A DNA stretch of 64,000 bases, taken from positions 124,001 to 188,000 of the forward strand of contig NZ_JAMQJY010000001.1 in the NCBI RefSeq assembly GCF_023703085.1. The letters are read 5' to 3'. This DNA is from Alkalicoccobacillus plakortidis. GTDB taxonomy: Bacteria > Bacillota > Bacilli > Bacillales > Bacillaceae_D. Made by a program: the position numbers and the translations under genes. How positions within the stretch are numbered: the stretch's first letter is position 1; each line of letters opens with the position of its first letter. Below the pieces are notes generated by a model. That model did not search any database. It had not been told where the DNA came from and worked only from the letters and a program-made list of their open reading frames with translations. Of the stretch, positions 37,792 to 47,064 are shown in pieces.

Positions 37792-38574
37792 ATGAAGGAA
37801 TCAGAAGAACTCCAACAATTGAGAGACCATGAGTGTGAGAATGGATGCTTAACCATTTATTTAAACACAAATCAAGCACAAGTTGACCAGAAAAAAGGTG
37901 AATGGAAAATTCGTCTGAAAAACGGGTTGAAGAAGTTAGATGAATATTTAGAGAGTAGCTCGCCGGATGAATTAAATGGATATAAAGAAATTCGAAAAAT
38001 TGCTGAAGAACAAATTCTGAATGCACAAACGTCATTACCTCGTTCCCTTGTTTTTGTTGGCTCCTCAAAAGGTGAGTGGACTTTAAAGAAATTGCAAGTT
38101 ACAGTAGAAAGTGATTTTAGATGGGAGAAAACGCCTGTACTTGATCAGTTAGAAGAGAAAATAAATAAGTTCCCAAAAACAGGGATCCTGTTAATCCAGA
38201 AACAAGATGTAGTAGCTGTGGAGACCAGTTTGGGTGAAGTAGACTCAGAATCTGTTTACTCATGGGATGCTGAATCAGAGGATTGGAAAATGTATCAAGG
38301 ATCTGGTTCAAGCGACAAAGTGGGACCTGCCATTCACAAAGACCAATTTGATCAACGTTTTGATGCCAATCAACAAAGGTGGTTTAAGCAACTAGCAGGT
38401 AAAATCCAGAAAAAAGCGAAGAAAAACGGTTGGAATGGTGTGTATCTTGTAGGTTCGCCAGATCAAACGAGTGAGTTTGAAAAGCAATTAACCTTAAACA
38501 ATGTTGAGGTTGTGAAAAAGAATTTAACGAAGCTTAAGTCACATCAAATCATTGATGAACTTTTTGCTTCATAA
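37792..38574 (+). CDS. aeRF1/VLRF1-type release-factor-like protein
   Basis: A 260-residue protein resembling the bacterial baeRF/VLRF1 group, archaeo-eukaryotic release-factor-1 relatives linked to ribosome rescue. The N-terminal CLTIYLNTNQAQVDQKKGEWKI is characteristic. The ATG at 37792 follows AAGGAGGAC; upstream codons in frame are not credible. GTTTAA and GGAATG 15 bases apart (from 37717) resemble a sigma-B promoter, which would fit a stress role. Confidence 0.75.
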   Translation: MKESEELQQLRDHECENGCLTIYLNTNQAQVDQKKGEWKIRLKNGLKKLDEYLESSSPDELNGYKEIRKIAEEQILNAQTSLPRSLVFVGSSKGEWTLKKLQVTVESDFRWEKTPVLDQLEEKINKFPKTGILLIQKQDVVAVETSLGEVDSESVYSWDAESEDWKMYQGSGSSDKVGPAIHKDQFDQRFDANQQRWFKQLAGKIQKKAKKNGWNGVYLVGSPDQTSEFEKQLTLNNVEVVKKNLTKLKSHQIIDELFAS

Positions 38575-38579
38575 TCATA

Positions 38580-38619
38580 AAAAAGACCAACAGCACATGA
38601 TGAGCTGTTGGTCTTTATT
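38580..38619 (+). terminator. rho-independent terminator
   Basis: AAAGACCAACAGC / GCTGTTGGTCTTT with a short loop and T residues. Confidence 0.9.
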
Positions 38620-38709
38620 TTGCATTTAAATCATTGACTATATTTCGTGAGTCTAATATAATCTCAGAAGTGGAAACTGTTCGGTTTTTATATAACCGGT
38701 GAGTTACAA

Positions 38710-39621
38710 GTGGAAAGTGGGACAATCTGGATGAAGGAAACAATCATAGATTCTGCGCTACGATTATTTTCAAATGAAGGGTACACGTCCACCTCTATGC
38801 AAAGTATTGCTGAGGCGTGTGGTATCTCAAAAGCATCTCTGTATAAGCATTTTGAATCAAAAGAGGACTTGCTAATACAGGTGTTTGAACATAGTCTGCA
38901 AAGAATGTTTCAACGAGCACAGGAGATTGCTGTTGACGAAACGATTTCTCCAAAAGAACGATTTACCCAAAAAATCATTTTAGAGCTTGAAGTGAATCAG
39001 GAACAGCGAGCATTTGTTAATTTAATCATCAGGGCTATGCCTATCCATCAGAACCCAAAGGTACGGGAACTAATGAAGCGAACAAAAGCCGCATTAATGA
39101 ACTGGCATAAAATCTGTCTTCTTGAAGCGTATGGTGAGCTCATACGACCATATATTTGGGATATAGTTGTTGTGTTTCAGGGAACACTACGTGAGTATAT
39201 CGTGTTAATGATGGATGATTATAAGTTGATGGACAAAAGCAAGGTAGCTGCGTTACTTGTGTCACATCTTGATGCAATAGTAGAATCAACAGATAAGCCA
39301 GCTGCGATTTTAACACCGTCTTTGATGAATGATTATGAACGGTTCGATCTGTTTGATAAAAAGATGTCTGAGGAAGAGATCTTTAACGACATCCTGACGC
39401 AACTGGTATATAAAAAAGATCAAAGCCCACAAAACAAACAGAACGAATTAAGAGAAGCGATTGAACGTTTGGAGACTTGTTTTTATCAAGGGGGAGATCA
39501 GCAGGTGTTTATTGAAGCACTTTGTCTGTATATAGATGCTCGTATCCCTATTAAAGAAGAGATTCAACGGATTCAACACCTCTTGAAAAATAGGAAATGT
39601 AAAGAAGGTATAAGCAAATGA
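38710..39621 (+). CDS. TetR-family regulator of the adjacent efflux pump
   Basis: A 303-residue protein with a TetR helix-turn-helix (IAEACGISKASLYKHFESKEDLL, about 30-55) and a long C-terminal part beyond the usual 200 residues. The GTG at 38710 follows GGTGAG; an ATG at 38731 is an alternative. It overlaps the MFS transporter by ATGA, so it very likely controls that pump. Confidence 0.87.
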   Translation: MESGTIWMKETIIDSALRLFSNEGYTSTSMQSIAEACGISKASLYKHFESKEDLLIQVFEHSLQRMFQRAQEIAVDETISPKERFTQKIILELEVNQEQRAFVNLIIRAMPIHQNPKVRELMKRTKAALMNWHKICLLEAYGELIRPYIWDIVVVFQGTLREYIVLMMDDYKLMDKSKVAALLVSHLDAIVESTDKPAAILTPSLMNDYERFDLFDKKMSEEEIFNDILTQLVYKKDQSPQNKQNELREAIERLETCFYQGGDQQVFIEALCLYIDARIPIKEEIQRIQHLLKNRKCKEGISK

Positions 39622-41094
39622 ATAACGAACAAAACGATACTTTAAAAAATGCAAGTAAAATCCCGATGATTGCTGTCCTTTTAACTGGGGCATTTATTGC
39701 TATCCTCAATCAAACACTTTTAACAACAGCGTTACCAAGTTTGATGACGGATTTAGAGATTGATGCGAATCTTGGCCAATGGGTAACAACAGCCTTTATG
39801 CTTGTAAATGGGGTAATGATTCCAATTACCGCCTTTTTGATTGAAAAATTCACTTCTCGCAGGTTATTTATCACCGCTATGGTGTTATTTGGTATTGGTA
39901 CACTAGTCTGTGCCATCGCACCAACGTTTGGTGTATTAATTACAGGTCGAATGATTCAAGCTGCTGGTGCAGGTATTGCCATGCCGTTAATGCAAACTAT
40001 TTTATTGTTGATTTTTCCAGTAGAAAAACGTGGAGCGGCTATGGGGATGGTTGGTTTAGTGATATCCTTTGCTCCTGCGATTGGACCAACATTATCTGGT
40101 TGGTTAGTGCAAAGCTATCATTGGTCTATCTTGTTCTGGATTCTTCTACCGATCGTCATTATTGATATAATCGCTGCGTTTTTTGTTTTGAAGAATGTAA
40201 CAACACTACGATCTCCAAAATTGGACACGTTATCGATTATCTTGTCTTCACTAGGGTTCGGTGGGTTACTATTCGGGTTCAGTAATGCAGGTGCAAATGG
40301 ATGGCTAGAACTAACAGTGCTTCTACCAACAATTGTTGGTGTGATATCTCTTACATGGTTTATCTTAAGACAGCTTAAGTTACCTCAACCAATATTGGAG
40401 TTCCGTGTATTCAAATATTGGGTATTTACGTTAACAACCATTATTGGCATGATTGTGTTTATGTCGATGATAGGTGCTGCCACAATCTTTCCAATTTATA
40501 TGCAAACCATGCACAATTTCACAGCGTTAGAATCAGGATTAATGTTACTTCCTGGAGCTGTTGTAATGGGTATTATGTCGCCGATAACCGGTAGGATTTT
40601 TGATAAAATCGGTGCCAGATATTTAGGAATTATTGGTCTTGGAATGATCTTTTTAACAACTGCATTATTTACGAATCTGTCTGATAGTACATCTATGACT
40701 TATGTGACGGTTATCTATTCATTCCGTATGCTTGGTGTAGCTCTTGTTATGATGCCTATAACAACTGCTGGAATTAACGTGTTACCACGTCATCTTATTC
40801 CACATGGTACAGCAATGAATAATACGATGCGTCAGATAGCTTGGTTCAATTGGGACAGCGGTGCTTGTATCTGTTATGACAGCTGTTGCCCTTAATCAGG
40901 GTGAATTAGGTAATGTAGGAATGATCGATGCACAAATTAAAGGAGTAAATACGGCGTTTATGGTTGCAACAGCCATTTCCTTTGTTGGATTTGTTTTAGC
41001 TTTCTTTATTAAGTCTAAACCAAAAGAAAAAGTAAATGCTGAAACGTATGGAGCGAATTCAGCTCAACAAAAAAACGCAACCGATCATTCATAA
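39618..41094 (+). CDS. DHA2-family MFS drug exporter (EmrB/QacA/LmrB type), frameshifted
   Basis: A 14-span type proton antiporter: LNQTLLTTALP in helix 1, and GRMIQAAGAGIAMPL in the C-motif region. At 40839-40844 the DNA reads GCTTGG; GCTGG restores MRQIAGSIGTAVLVSVMTAV and 491 residues. The break is the window-wide motif error. Substrates are unknown; the co-translated TetR protein suggests inducible resistance. Confidence 0.85.
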
Positions 41095-41113
41095 AAATTC
41101 TTCTAAAAATAAC

Positions 41114-41139
41114 GTTTTAGCTTCCTTTAATCTGGGAAC
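41114..41139 (+). promoter_or_regulatory. sigma-B-like promoter
   Basis: GTTTTA, 14 bases, GGGAAC resembles the general-stress pattern and lies 38 bases before the DUF2188 start codon. Confidence 0.4.
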
Positions 41140-41177
41140 ATAATAAGTATAAACAGATTTAAAGGAGAGTTTTACTG

Positions 41178-41378
41178 ATGAAGGAATTTAGTGTAGTTGC
41201 AAACAAAGATGCTACAACGTGGATGATTAAAGCGGAGGATGTAGCACCAATTCATGAGTTTGATAAACGTGATGATGCAGTTGAAAAAGCAAAAGAATTA
41301 GCATCTGAAAATCAACCAAGTAAGGTAGAAATTTTTGATGCAGCTAATGAGCTAGTTGAAAAACAAGTATTTGAATAA
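41178..41378 (+). CDS. DUF2188 small protein
   Basis: A 66-residue protein: WMIKAEDVAPIHEF and a helix DDAVEKAKELASENQPSKV match DUF2188. Function unknown. AAAGGAGAG lies before the ATG. A sigma-B-like promoter hints at stress expression. Confidence 0.82.
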   Translation: MKEFSVVANKDATTWMIKAEDVAPIHEFDKRDDAVEKAKELASENQPSKVEIFDAANELVEKQVFE

Positions 41379-41393
41379 TTGCTAGACCATTAT

Positions 41394-41437
41394 AAACAGG
41401 AGTGACGGATAGGATATCCGTTTCTCCTGTTTTTTTA
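41394..41437 (+). terminator. rho-independent terminator
   Basis: AAACAGGAG / CTCCTGTTT with GACGGATA/TATCCGT inside, then seven T. Confidence 0.92.
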
Positions 41438-41487
41438 TGATGTTTAATTTTGAGTGTCAGCATTCACTTATTAATTTATATTTCACC

Positions 41488-41516
41488 ATTACAGAACGTC
41501 TGTTCCGTGATATAAT
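41488..41516 (+). promoter_or_regulatory. LexA (SOS) box inside the promoter of a YdjM-like gene
   Basis: GAACGTCTGTTC (41494-41505) is a perfect GAAC-N4-GTTC LexA/DinR box. It fills the spacer between ATTACA (41488-41493) and TATAAT (41511-41516), which are 17 bases apart. Confidence 0.8.
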
Positions 41517-41552
41517 AAATTCTTATCTTTTACATAGATCGGAGTCAAAAGT

Positions 41553-42041
41553 ATGAATGGAAAAACCCATTTAATGGGGGGACTGGCTGCTTGTGCCGTC
41601 GTTGAAACGGTGGTAGATGGTAGTGATCTTAGTCCGCTGTTTTATTTAAGTGGCATGGTAGGTGCATTTCTGCCTGATATTTGTCATGTGCACTCAACAA
41701 TTGGTCGAAGACTTCCGCTACTTTCAAGAATCGTATCTTTTTTATTTGGTCATCGAACATTTACACACAGCATCCTTTTTTTAGCAGTTGTTTATGGTCT
41801 GTTACATGTTTTTCTTCCAGATGCAAGAAATGTACAGCTAGGGTTATTTGCAGGAATGATTAGCCATATTATTCTTGATATGGCGACAGTACGAGGGGTT
41901 AAATTATTCTTTCCTTTTTCGTTAAGAGTTCGTCTGCCTCTGTTTATTCGTACAGGAGGTAAATTCGAAGGTATTGTCCAATTTGCTTTAGTTATCTGGT
42001 TAGTAATATGGAGCTATCAGTTCGTCCAAACATGGATGTAA
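41553..42041 (+). CDS. YdjM-like membrane-bound metal-dependent hydrolase (DUF457)
   Basis: A 162-residue membrane protein with the family histidines in GKTHLMGG, DICHVHS, HRTFTHS and SHIILDM. E. coli YdjM is LexA-regulated, and a perfect LexA box lies in this promoter, so SOS induction is expected. The role in DNA damage response is unknown. Confidence 0.87.
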   Translation: MNGKTHLMGGLAACAVVETVVDGSDLSPLFYLSGMVGAFLPDICHVHSTIGRRLPLLSRIVSFLFGHRTFTHSILFLAVVYGLLHVFLPDARNVQLGLFAGMISHIILDMATVRGVKLFFPFSLRVRLPLFIRTGGKFEGIVQFALVIWLVIWSYQFVQTWM

Positions 42042-42080
42042 AAGAAGCCTCAGTCTCGATTAGAGATTGAGGCTTCTTAT
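42042..42080. terminator. bidirectional terminator
   Basis: AAGAAGCCTCA / TGAGGCTTCTT with TCTC/GAGA inside, between convergent genes. Confidence 0.9.
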
Positions 42081-42088
42081 TTTATGGA

Positions 42089-42889
42089 CTAAATCATTTC
42101 AACTGACTTATGCCCACGATGAGTCTGGTGATTAGATAGCCAATTAGCTGTTTGTTCAAATAGCTTATGTTCCCATGAGGTTGATGCAAATGTATGATTA
42201 GCTTTTTTTATATAAATAGGAGTACTAGGAGTTTGTGTAGCTTTTGCATAAGACTCTGCGTGTGTTACTGCTACATCCTCATCCTGTTCTGCATGAAGAA
42301 TAAGAACATTACCTTTAAATGCAGAAATCGCTTCTAACGGTTGATGAATTCGTAAGTCTTGAAAAAAAGAGTGGCTGATCTCAAAACCATGATAATCAAA
42401 AACCCCTTCTTTTTGCGCTATTTTAACAGCAGAGTTTCCTGTAATTCGTACGATATCTTGATAGGGCTGTGCCACAGCTGACCATAAAATGAGTTGGTGG
42501 ATATTTGCTTGAGCTGCTACTAAAGCTGAAGTAGCTCCTCCTAAACTATGTCCAATTAATGTAACTTGGTTCTCATTAATTAAAGGATGGTTTTTCACAT
42601 AATCAATGATCGTAAGAAGTTCTTGAATTTGTTTACTAACCGTTAAGTGTCGGTAATCCCCGCTGCTTTCTCCACAACCACTAAAATCAAATCGAAAGCT
42701 TGCATAGCCTTTTTGAGCTAAATAACGTGATGCCTTTACAAAAAGACGGTGTTCTCCAACTTTACTTCCAACAAAACCATGAATAAATATAACTGCAGGA
42801 TATGTTTTAGATAATGAGTGATCAGGGAGATGAACAGCTCCAGAGAGATGTTCATTTTTAACTTGAAGCGATACTAAAGAATGTGCCAC
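42089..42889 (-). CDS. alpha/beta hydrolase (esterase-like)
   Basis: A 266-residue hydrolase: HGFVGSKVGEHRLF, FDFSGCGESSGD, nucleophile GHSLGG, Asp in LHAEQDEDV, His in KKANHTF. It resembles cinnamoyl/feruloyl esterase-like family members. The substrate is unknown. Confidence 0.85.
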   Translation of the reverse strand: MAHSLVSLQVKNEHLSGAVHLPDHSLSKTYPAVIFIHGFVGSKVGEHRLFVKASRYLAQKGYASFRFDFSGCGESSGDYRHLTVSKQIQELLTIIDYVKNHPLINENQVTLIGHSLGGATSALVAAQANIHQLILWSAVAQPYQDIVRITGNSAVKIAQKEGVFDYHGFEISHSFFQDLRIHQPLEAISAFKGNVLILHAEQDEDVAVTHAESYAKATQTPSTPIYIKKANHTFASTSWEHKLFEQTANWLSNHQTHRGHKSVEMI

Positions 42890-43052
42890 AAAAATCCCTT
42901 CTTTCTATTAATCCGATATGTTTACTTGTGATTATTAAACTATAGCATATAATCGCCTGTTTGACAATCATTCAACGAAGTTTGAGTATATCTGAATCTA
43001 ATCATGTGAATAGTAAATCATAGGTTATTTATTAAAACGAGGGAGGATTTTT

Positions 43053-43841
43053 ATGAAAGGGTGGAAGGTATTCTGCTTCGTAGTTATAGTAGCATTTCTT
43101 TCTAGCTGCGGAGGCAGAAATGAAGGATCTGAATTTATTTTACATGCACAAGCAAAAGATGTTGTAGAGCAGACGAATACTGAGACCCCAGAGCCAGTTA
43201 ATAATGGCAAGCTATCAAAACTCTTTCCAGATACCGTGTTTTTATCGGGACCAACTACAGAGAAAAAAGTTGCATTAACATTTGATGATGGTCCAGATCC
43301 GCGAGTTACAGGGTTTTTATTAGATGTGCTAAAAGAGGAAAATGTACCAACTACTTTCTTTTTAATGGGAGTTCGAGTGGATGCCTATCCTGATTTAGCC
43401 AAACGCATAAGTGATGAAGGACATAGTATTGGAAGTCATGGATATTGGCATACTCCAATTATAAATTTAACAGACAAACAGGCTACGTATGATTTAGAAA
43501 AAGCAAAACAAGCCATTACTCATGCAGTTGGCCAAGATACCAACTTGTTCAGACCACCATTTGGTTTGCTAAATGAACAGAAAGTTGAGTTATTAAAAGA
43601 GCTAAATTATTCGGTGATTCTTTGGTCTGTAGACTCTGAGGATTGGAAGATGCCCTCACCAGATGAAATGGCAAACGACGTAATCGAGAATGTGAAACCT
43701 GGTTCTATCATACTCCATCATGATGGTGCGAATTGGAACATCGACTTATCTGGCACAGTTACAGCAGTGAAAAAAGAAATAGAAGAACTAAAGAAACAGG
43801 GTTATACATTTGTGACAGTTCAAGAATTGCTAGGGTTATAA
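43053..43841 (+). CDS. polysaccharide deacetylase lipoprotein
   Basis: A 262-residue NodB-domain protein. The signal peptide ends in the lipobox FLSSC, so it should be lipid-anchored. Catalytic motifs are TFDDGPD, SHGYWHTP, RPPFG and ILHHDG. Substrate may be peptidoglycan or chitin-like. GGGAGG lies before the ATG. It directly precedes dacF, so spore-wall modification is possible. Confidence 0.9.
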   Translation: MKGWKVFCFVVIVAFLSSCGGRNEGSEFILHAQAKDVVEQTNTETPEPVNNGKLSKLFPDTVFLSGPTTEKKVALTFDDGPDPRVTGFLLDVLKEENVPTTFFLMGVRVDAYPDLAKRISDEGHSIGSHGYWHTPIINLTDKQATYDLEKAKQAITHAVGQDTNLFRPPFGLLNEQKVELLKELNYSVILWSVDSEDWKMPSPDEMANDVIENVKPGSIILHHDGANWNIDLSGTVTAVKKEIEELKKQGYTFVTVQELLGL

Positions 43842-43880
43842 AAGCAATCAACCTGAACTGTCTTTTTTCTATGAGAATAC

Positions 43881-43910
43881 GTATAAGGAGCTTTAAAAAT
43901 GGGAAAAATG
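43881..43910 (+). promoter_or_regulatory. candidate sigma-F promoter of dacF
   Basis: GTATA, 15 bases, GGGAAAAATG fits the sigma-F pattern. dacF is a forespore sigma-F gene in B. subtilis and can read into spoIIA. Confidence 0.65.
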
Positions 43911-43959
43911 GCTGATAGTTTGAAGAATGTTGAGCTATATTGAGATGGAGGACATTGTT

Positions 43960-45132
43960 ATGAAAAAAGTGATAGCTGGTTTAATCAGTTTTACGATGAT
44001 ACTAAGTTTAATGGTTCCAATAGCAGGGGCAGCGGAAAAAGAAAACAAAACAGATTTAATATTTGCAGAAAAGGCTTCCTCCGCAATCATAATGGAACGC
44101 GATACAGGTGAAGTGCTTTATGAGAAGAATAGTGAAGAATCGTTACCACCAGCAAGTATGACAAAGATAATGACGATGCTACTAATCATGGAAGCCATCG
44201 ATAAGAAGCAACTTAAGTATGAAGATATGATTCGAGTCAGTGATAACGCAGCGTCAATGGGAGGATCACAGATCTTCTTAGAGCCAGGCGAGGAGATGTC
44301 CGTTCAAGACATGTTAAAAGGCATTGCGGTAGCATCGGGAAATGATGCTTCTGTAGCAATGGCTGAGCACCTTGGAGGAACGGAAGCTGGATTTGCTGAA
44401 ATGATGAATGAAAAGGCGCAAGAGCTTGGTTTAACAAAAACACATTTCTCTAATTCAAATGGTCTGCCAGTTGAAAATCATTACACATCTGCTCATGATT
44501 TAGCGGTGATGTCTAAAGAACTTTTAAAGTACGAAGACATTACAAAATTTACGGGTATCTATGAGGATTATTTACGGTCAGACACAGAAAAACCATTTTG
44601 GTTAGTGAATACAAATAAACTTGTTCGATTCTATCCAGGTGTTGATGGATTAAAAACAGGTTACACAAAAGAAGCGAAATATGGGTTAACAGCAACGGCT
44701 GAAAAAGATGGGATGCGAATTATTGCTGTTGTGATGGGATCTCCTTCTCCTAAGGAAAGAAATGCAGATGTGACAACAATGCTTGATTTTGCATTTAGTC
44801 AATTTAAAACCCATAAGCTGCATGAGAGAAATGACTCAGTTGCAGAAGTGAAGATTAGTAAAGGGCAAAAACGAAATGTACAGGCTGTAACAGGCGAATC
44901 TGTCTCCATTCTGACGAAAAAAGGCGAATCTGTTGAAGAAGTGAAAGAGAGAGTTGAACTAGCAGAAAATATAAAAGCTCCCGTTCACAAAGGTGATGAG
45001 ATAGGTACATTGATCATTGAGAATGGCGATAAAGTTGTGAGTGAAACCCCGTTAGTTGCAGAAGAAGAGATAGCGGAAGCATCGTGGTGGACGTTATTTA
45101 AGCGAGTTCTTGGCGGTTTTGGCGGAAACTAA
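43960..45132 (+). CDS. dacF: D-alanyl-D-alanine carboxypeptidase DacF
   Basis: A 390-residue penicillin-binding protein with a signal peptide to about residue 26, active-site ASMTK, SGN in VASGNDAS, KTG in GLKTGYT, and a C-terminal amphipathic anchor (WWTLFKRVLGGF). It trims cortex peptide side chains. The ATG at 43960 follows GGAGG. It precedes spoIIA as in B. subtilis. Confidence 0.94.
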   Translation: MKKVIAGLISFTMILSLMVPIAGAAEKENKTDLIFAEKASSAIIMERDTGEVLYEKNSEESLPPASMTKIMTMLLIMEAIDKKQLKYEDMIRVSDNAASMGGSQIFLEPGEEMSVQDMLKGIAVASGNDASVAMAEHLGGTEAGFAEMMNEKAQELGLTKTHFSNSNGLPVENHYTSAHDLAVMSKELLKYEDITKFTGIYEDYLRSDTEKPFWLVNTNKLVRFYPGVDGLKTGYTKEAKYGLTATAEKDGMRIIAVVMGSPSPKERNADVTTMLDFAFSQFKTHKLHERNDSVAEVKISKGQKRNVQAVTGESVSILTKKGESVEEVKERVELAENIKAPVHKGDEIGTLIIENGDKVVSETPLVAEEEIAEASWWTLFKRVLGGFGGN

Positions 45133-45179
45133 GCGGATAGGCGAATAATTTTTAATATAATGACTAGTTTTGTCATGGT

Positions 45180-45209
45180 GCAGGAGGCAGGCAGGTGTAG
45201 AGCGAATGT
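45180..45209 (+). promoter_or_regulatory. candidate sigma-H promoter of spoIIA
   Basis: GCAGGAGGC, 12 bases, AGCGAATGT resembles sigma-H (RNAGGAWWW, RNNGAATWW) with mismatches in the A/T positions. A partial inverted repeat CATGGTG (from 45174) / CACCATG (45240-45246) spans it. Confidence 0.4.
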
Positions 45210-45263
45210 TCTAAACTAGGAAAAACAGGACAGCCTGTTCACCATGTTAAGGAGGGATCTACA

Positions 45264-45614
45264 TTGAGCTTGCTTATTGACCTTGAACGAAAAGACAGTG
45301 TGTTGCTCGTGCGCCTTGAAGGAGAACTAGATCATCATTCAGCTGCAAGATTACGCGCTAATGTTGAGGAACAATTAGAAACTGGTCAAGTGAAGCATCT
45401 TGTATTAAATCTTGAATTGCTATCATTTATGGATAGCTCTGGCTTAGGAGTCATTCTTGGCCGTTATAAACAGGTCCGTGCTAATGGAGGCGAGATGGTT
45501 GTTTGTGCCATTTCTCCAGCAGTCCGCCGATTATTTGAAATGTCCGGTTTGTTTAAAATTGTTCGACTTGAGGCGAACGAACAGTTTGCATTAGAAACAC
45601 TGGGGGTGGCTTAG
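45264..45614 (+). CDS. spoIIAA: anti-sigma-F factor antagonist SpoIIAA
   Basis: A 116-residue STAS protein; Ser58 in FMDSSGLG is the site phosphorylated by SpoIIAB. Dephosphorylated SpoIIAA frees sigma-F in the forespore. The TTG start follows AAGGAGG. Confidence 0.95.
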   Translation: MSLLIDLERKDSVLLVRLEGELDHHSAARLRANVEEQLETGQVKHLVLNLELLSFMDSSGLGVILGRYKQVRANGGEMVVCAISPAVRRLFEMSGLFKIVRLEANEQFALETLGVA

Positions 45615-45615
45615 T

Positions 45616-46056
45616 ATGCAGAACAGGATGGAGCTTAGTTTTTCGGCTATCAGTTCAAATGAGTCCTTTGCACGTGTGACAGTGGCTGCCTTTATTGCTC
45701 AAATTGATCCAACCATGGAAGAGATAACGGAAATTAAAACAGTTGTTTCTGAGGCTGTAACAAATTCAATCATTCATGGGTACCACAACCAATCTGAAGG
45801 TAAGGTCTATATCACAGCTTCCATAGAAAATGAATGCTTAGAGCTTATCATTCGTGATGAAGGTATGGGAATCACCGATTTAGAAGAAGCGAGACAACCT
45901 CTTTATACAACAAAACCAGAACTTGAGAGATCAGGAATGGGTTTTACGATTATGGAAAACTTTTGTGATGAGATGAAAGTTGTGTCAGAGCCAATGCTTG
46001 GAACTTCGATTTTCTTAAAGAAGCAACTATCAACTAAAAAAGCAATTTATAATTAA
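45616..46056 (+). CDS. spoIIAB: anti-sigma-F factor / kinase SpoIIAB
   Basis: A 146-residue GHKL kinase: N-box [27 protein letters not shown]. It binds sigma-F or phosphorylates SpoIIAA. The ATG comes one base after the spoIIAA stop. Confidence 0.95.
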   Translation: MQNRMELSFSAISSNESFARVTVAAFIAQIDPTMEEITEIKTVVSEAVTNSIIHGYHNQSEGKVYITASIENECLELIIRDEGMGITDLEEARQPLYTTKPELERSGMGFTIMENFCDEMKVVSEPMLGTSIFLKKQLSTKKAIYN

Positions 46057-46068
46057 GGGGCTTTGCCT

Positions 46069-46837
46069 ATGGACGTGGAGGTAAAACGTAAAAAGGCTCA
46101 GAAAGGTCAGCTAACAGACACAGAAGTCAAAGAGCTCATCAAAGCCAGTCAAGACGGTGATATTGAAGCTCGTAACAAAATTGTCAGTCGAAACACAAGA
46201 CTGGTCTGGTCTGTTGTTCAACGTTTTATGAATCGTGGTTATGAGGCTGATGACTTATTCCAAATTGGATGCATTGGCTTAATTAAATCCGTTGATAAGT
46301 TTGATTTAAGTTATGATGTGAAGTTCTCTACGTATGCTGTACCCATGATTATTGGTGAAATACAACGATTTTTACGCGATGATGGGACTGTAAAAGTAAG
46401 TCGTTCCATTAAAGAACTTGGTAATCGAATTCGAAAAATGAAGGACGAATTGACAAAAACCCTCGGGCGTACGCCTACGGTAAATGAAATGGCTAAGCAG
46501 CTTGGAGGTTTCACCTGAAGAAATTGTTTTTGCAGGTGAAGCAAGTCGGCCACTTACCTCCATTCATGAAACTGTTTACGAAAACGATGGCGACCCAATC
46601 ACTGTATTAGATCAAATGGCAGATCAATCAGAAAGTCGTTGGTTTGATAAGATTGCGTTAAAAGAAGTGATAAAGGATCTAGAGGATCGAGAACGCCTTA
46701 TTGTTTATCTAAGATATTATAAAGATCAAACTCAATCTGAGGTGGCAGAAAGGCTTGGCATCTCTCAAGTTCAGGTTTCAAGGCTTGAAAAAAAGATACT
46801 GGAACATATGAAACATGAGATGGATGGATATCAATAA
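46069..46837 (+). CDS. sigF: forespore sigma factor SigF, frameshifted
   Basis: Region 2 (YEADDLFQIGCIGLIKSVDKF, KFSTYAVPMIIGEI) and region 4 (QTQSEVAERLGISQVQVSRLEK) are intact. The frame breaks at 46500-46505: GCTTGG instead of GCTGG; correction gives MAKQLEVSPEEIVFAGEAS and 255 residues, the same length as B. subtilis SigF. Sigma-F is essential for sporulation and the rest of the sporulation set is complete, so the break is probably not real. Confidence 0.9.
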
Positions 46838-46849
46838 GGTATGGCATAC

Positions 46850-46886
46850 AACGAATGATCCAGATTTCAGGATCGTTCGTTGTTTT
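46850..46886 (+). terminator. spoIIA terminator
   Basis: AACGAATGATCC / GGATCGTTCGTT around an 8-base loop, then T-rich. Confidence 0.85.
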
Positions 46887-47033
46887 GTTTGGTGAAGAAC
46901 AGGTGAACGTGAAAGGGAAGCGATCTCAACCATCTCCAATGAATTCGTTTATCCTTTTATACCCCCAAGCCGAACACATTTTCTAATATTCTCTCAAAAA
47001 ATAGGTTTAGATTTGATTGAATTGGTGAATTAG

Positions 47034-47049
47034 CTTATCATGTGATAAG
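47034..47049. promoter_or_regulatory. candidate TetR operator, first site
   Basis: CTTATCATGTGATAAG is a 7-2-7 inverted repeat directly before the tetR ribosome site. A related site lies before the next gene. Confidence 0.6.
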
Positions 47050-47064
47050 TGAGGGATCCTAACT

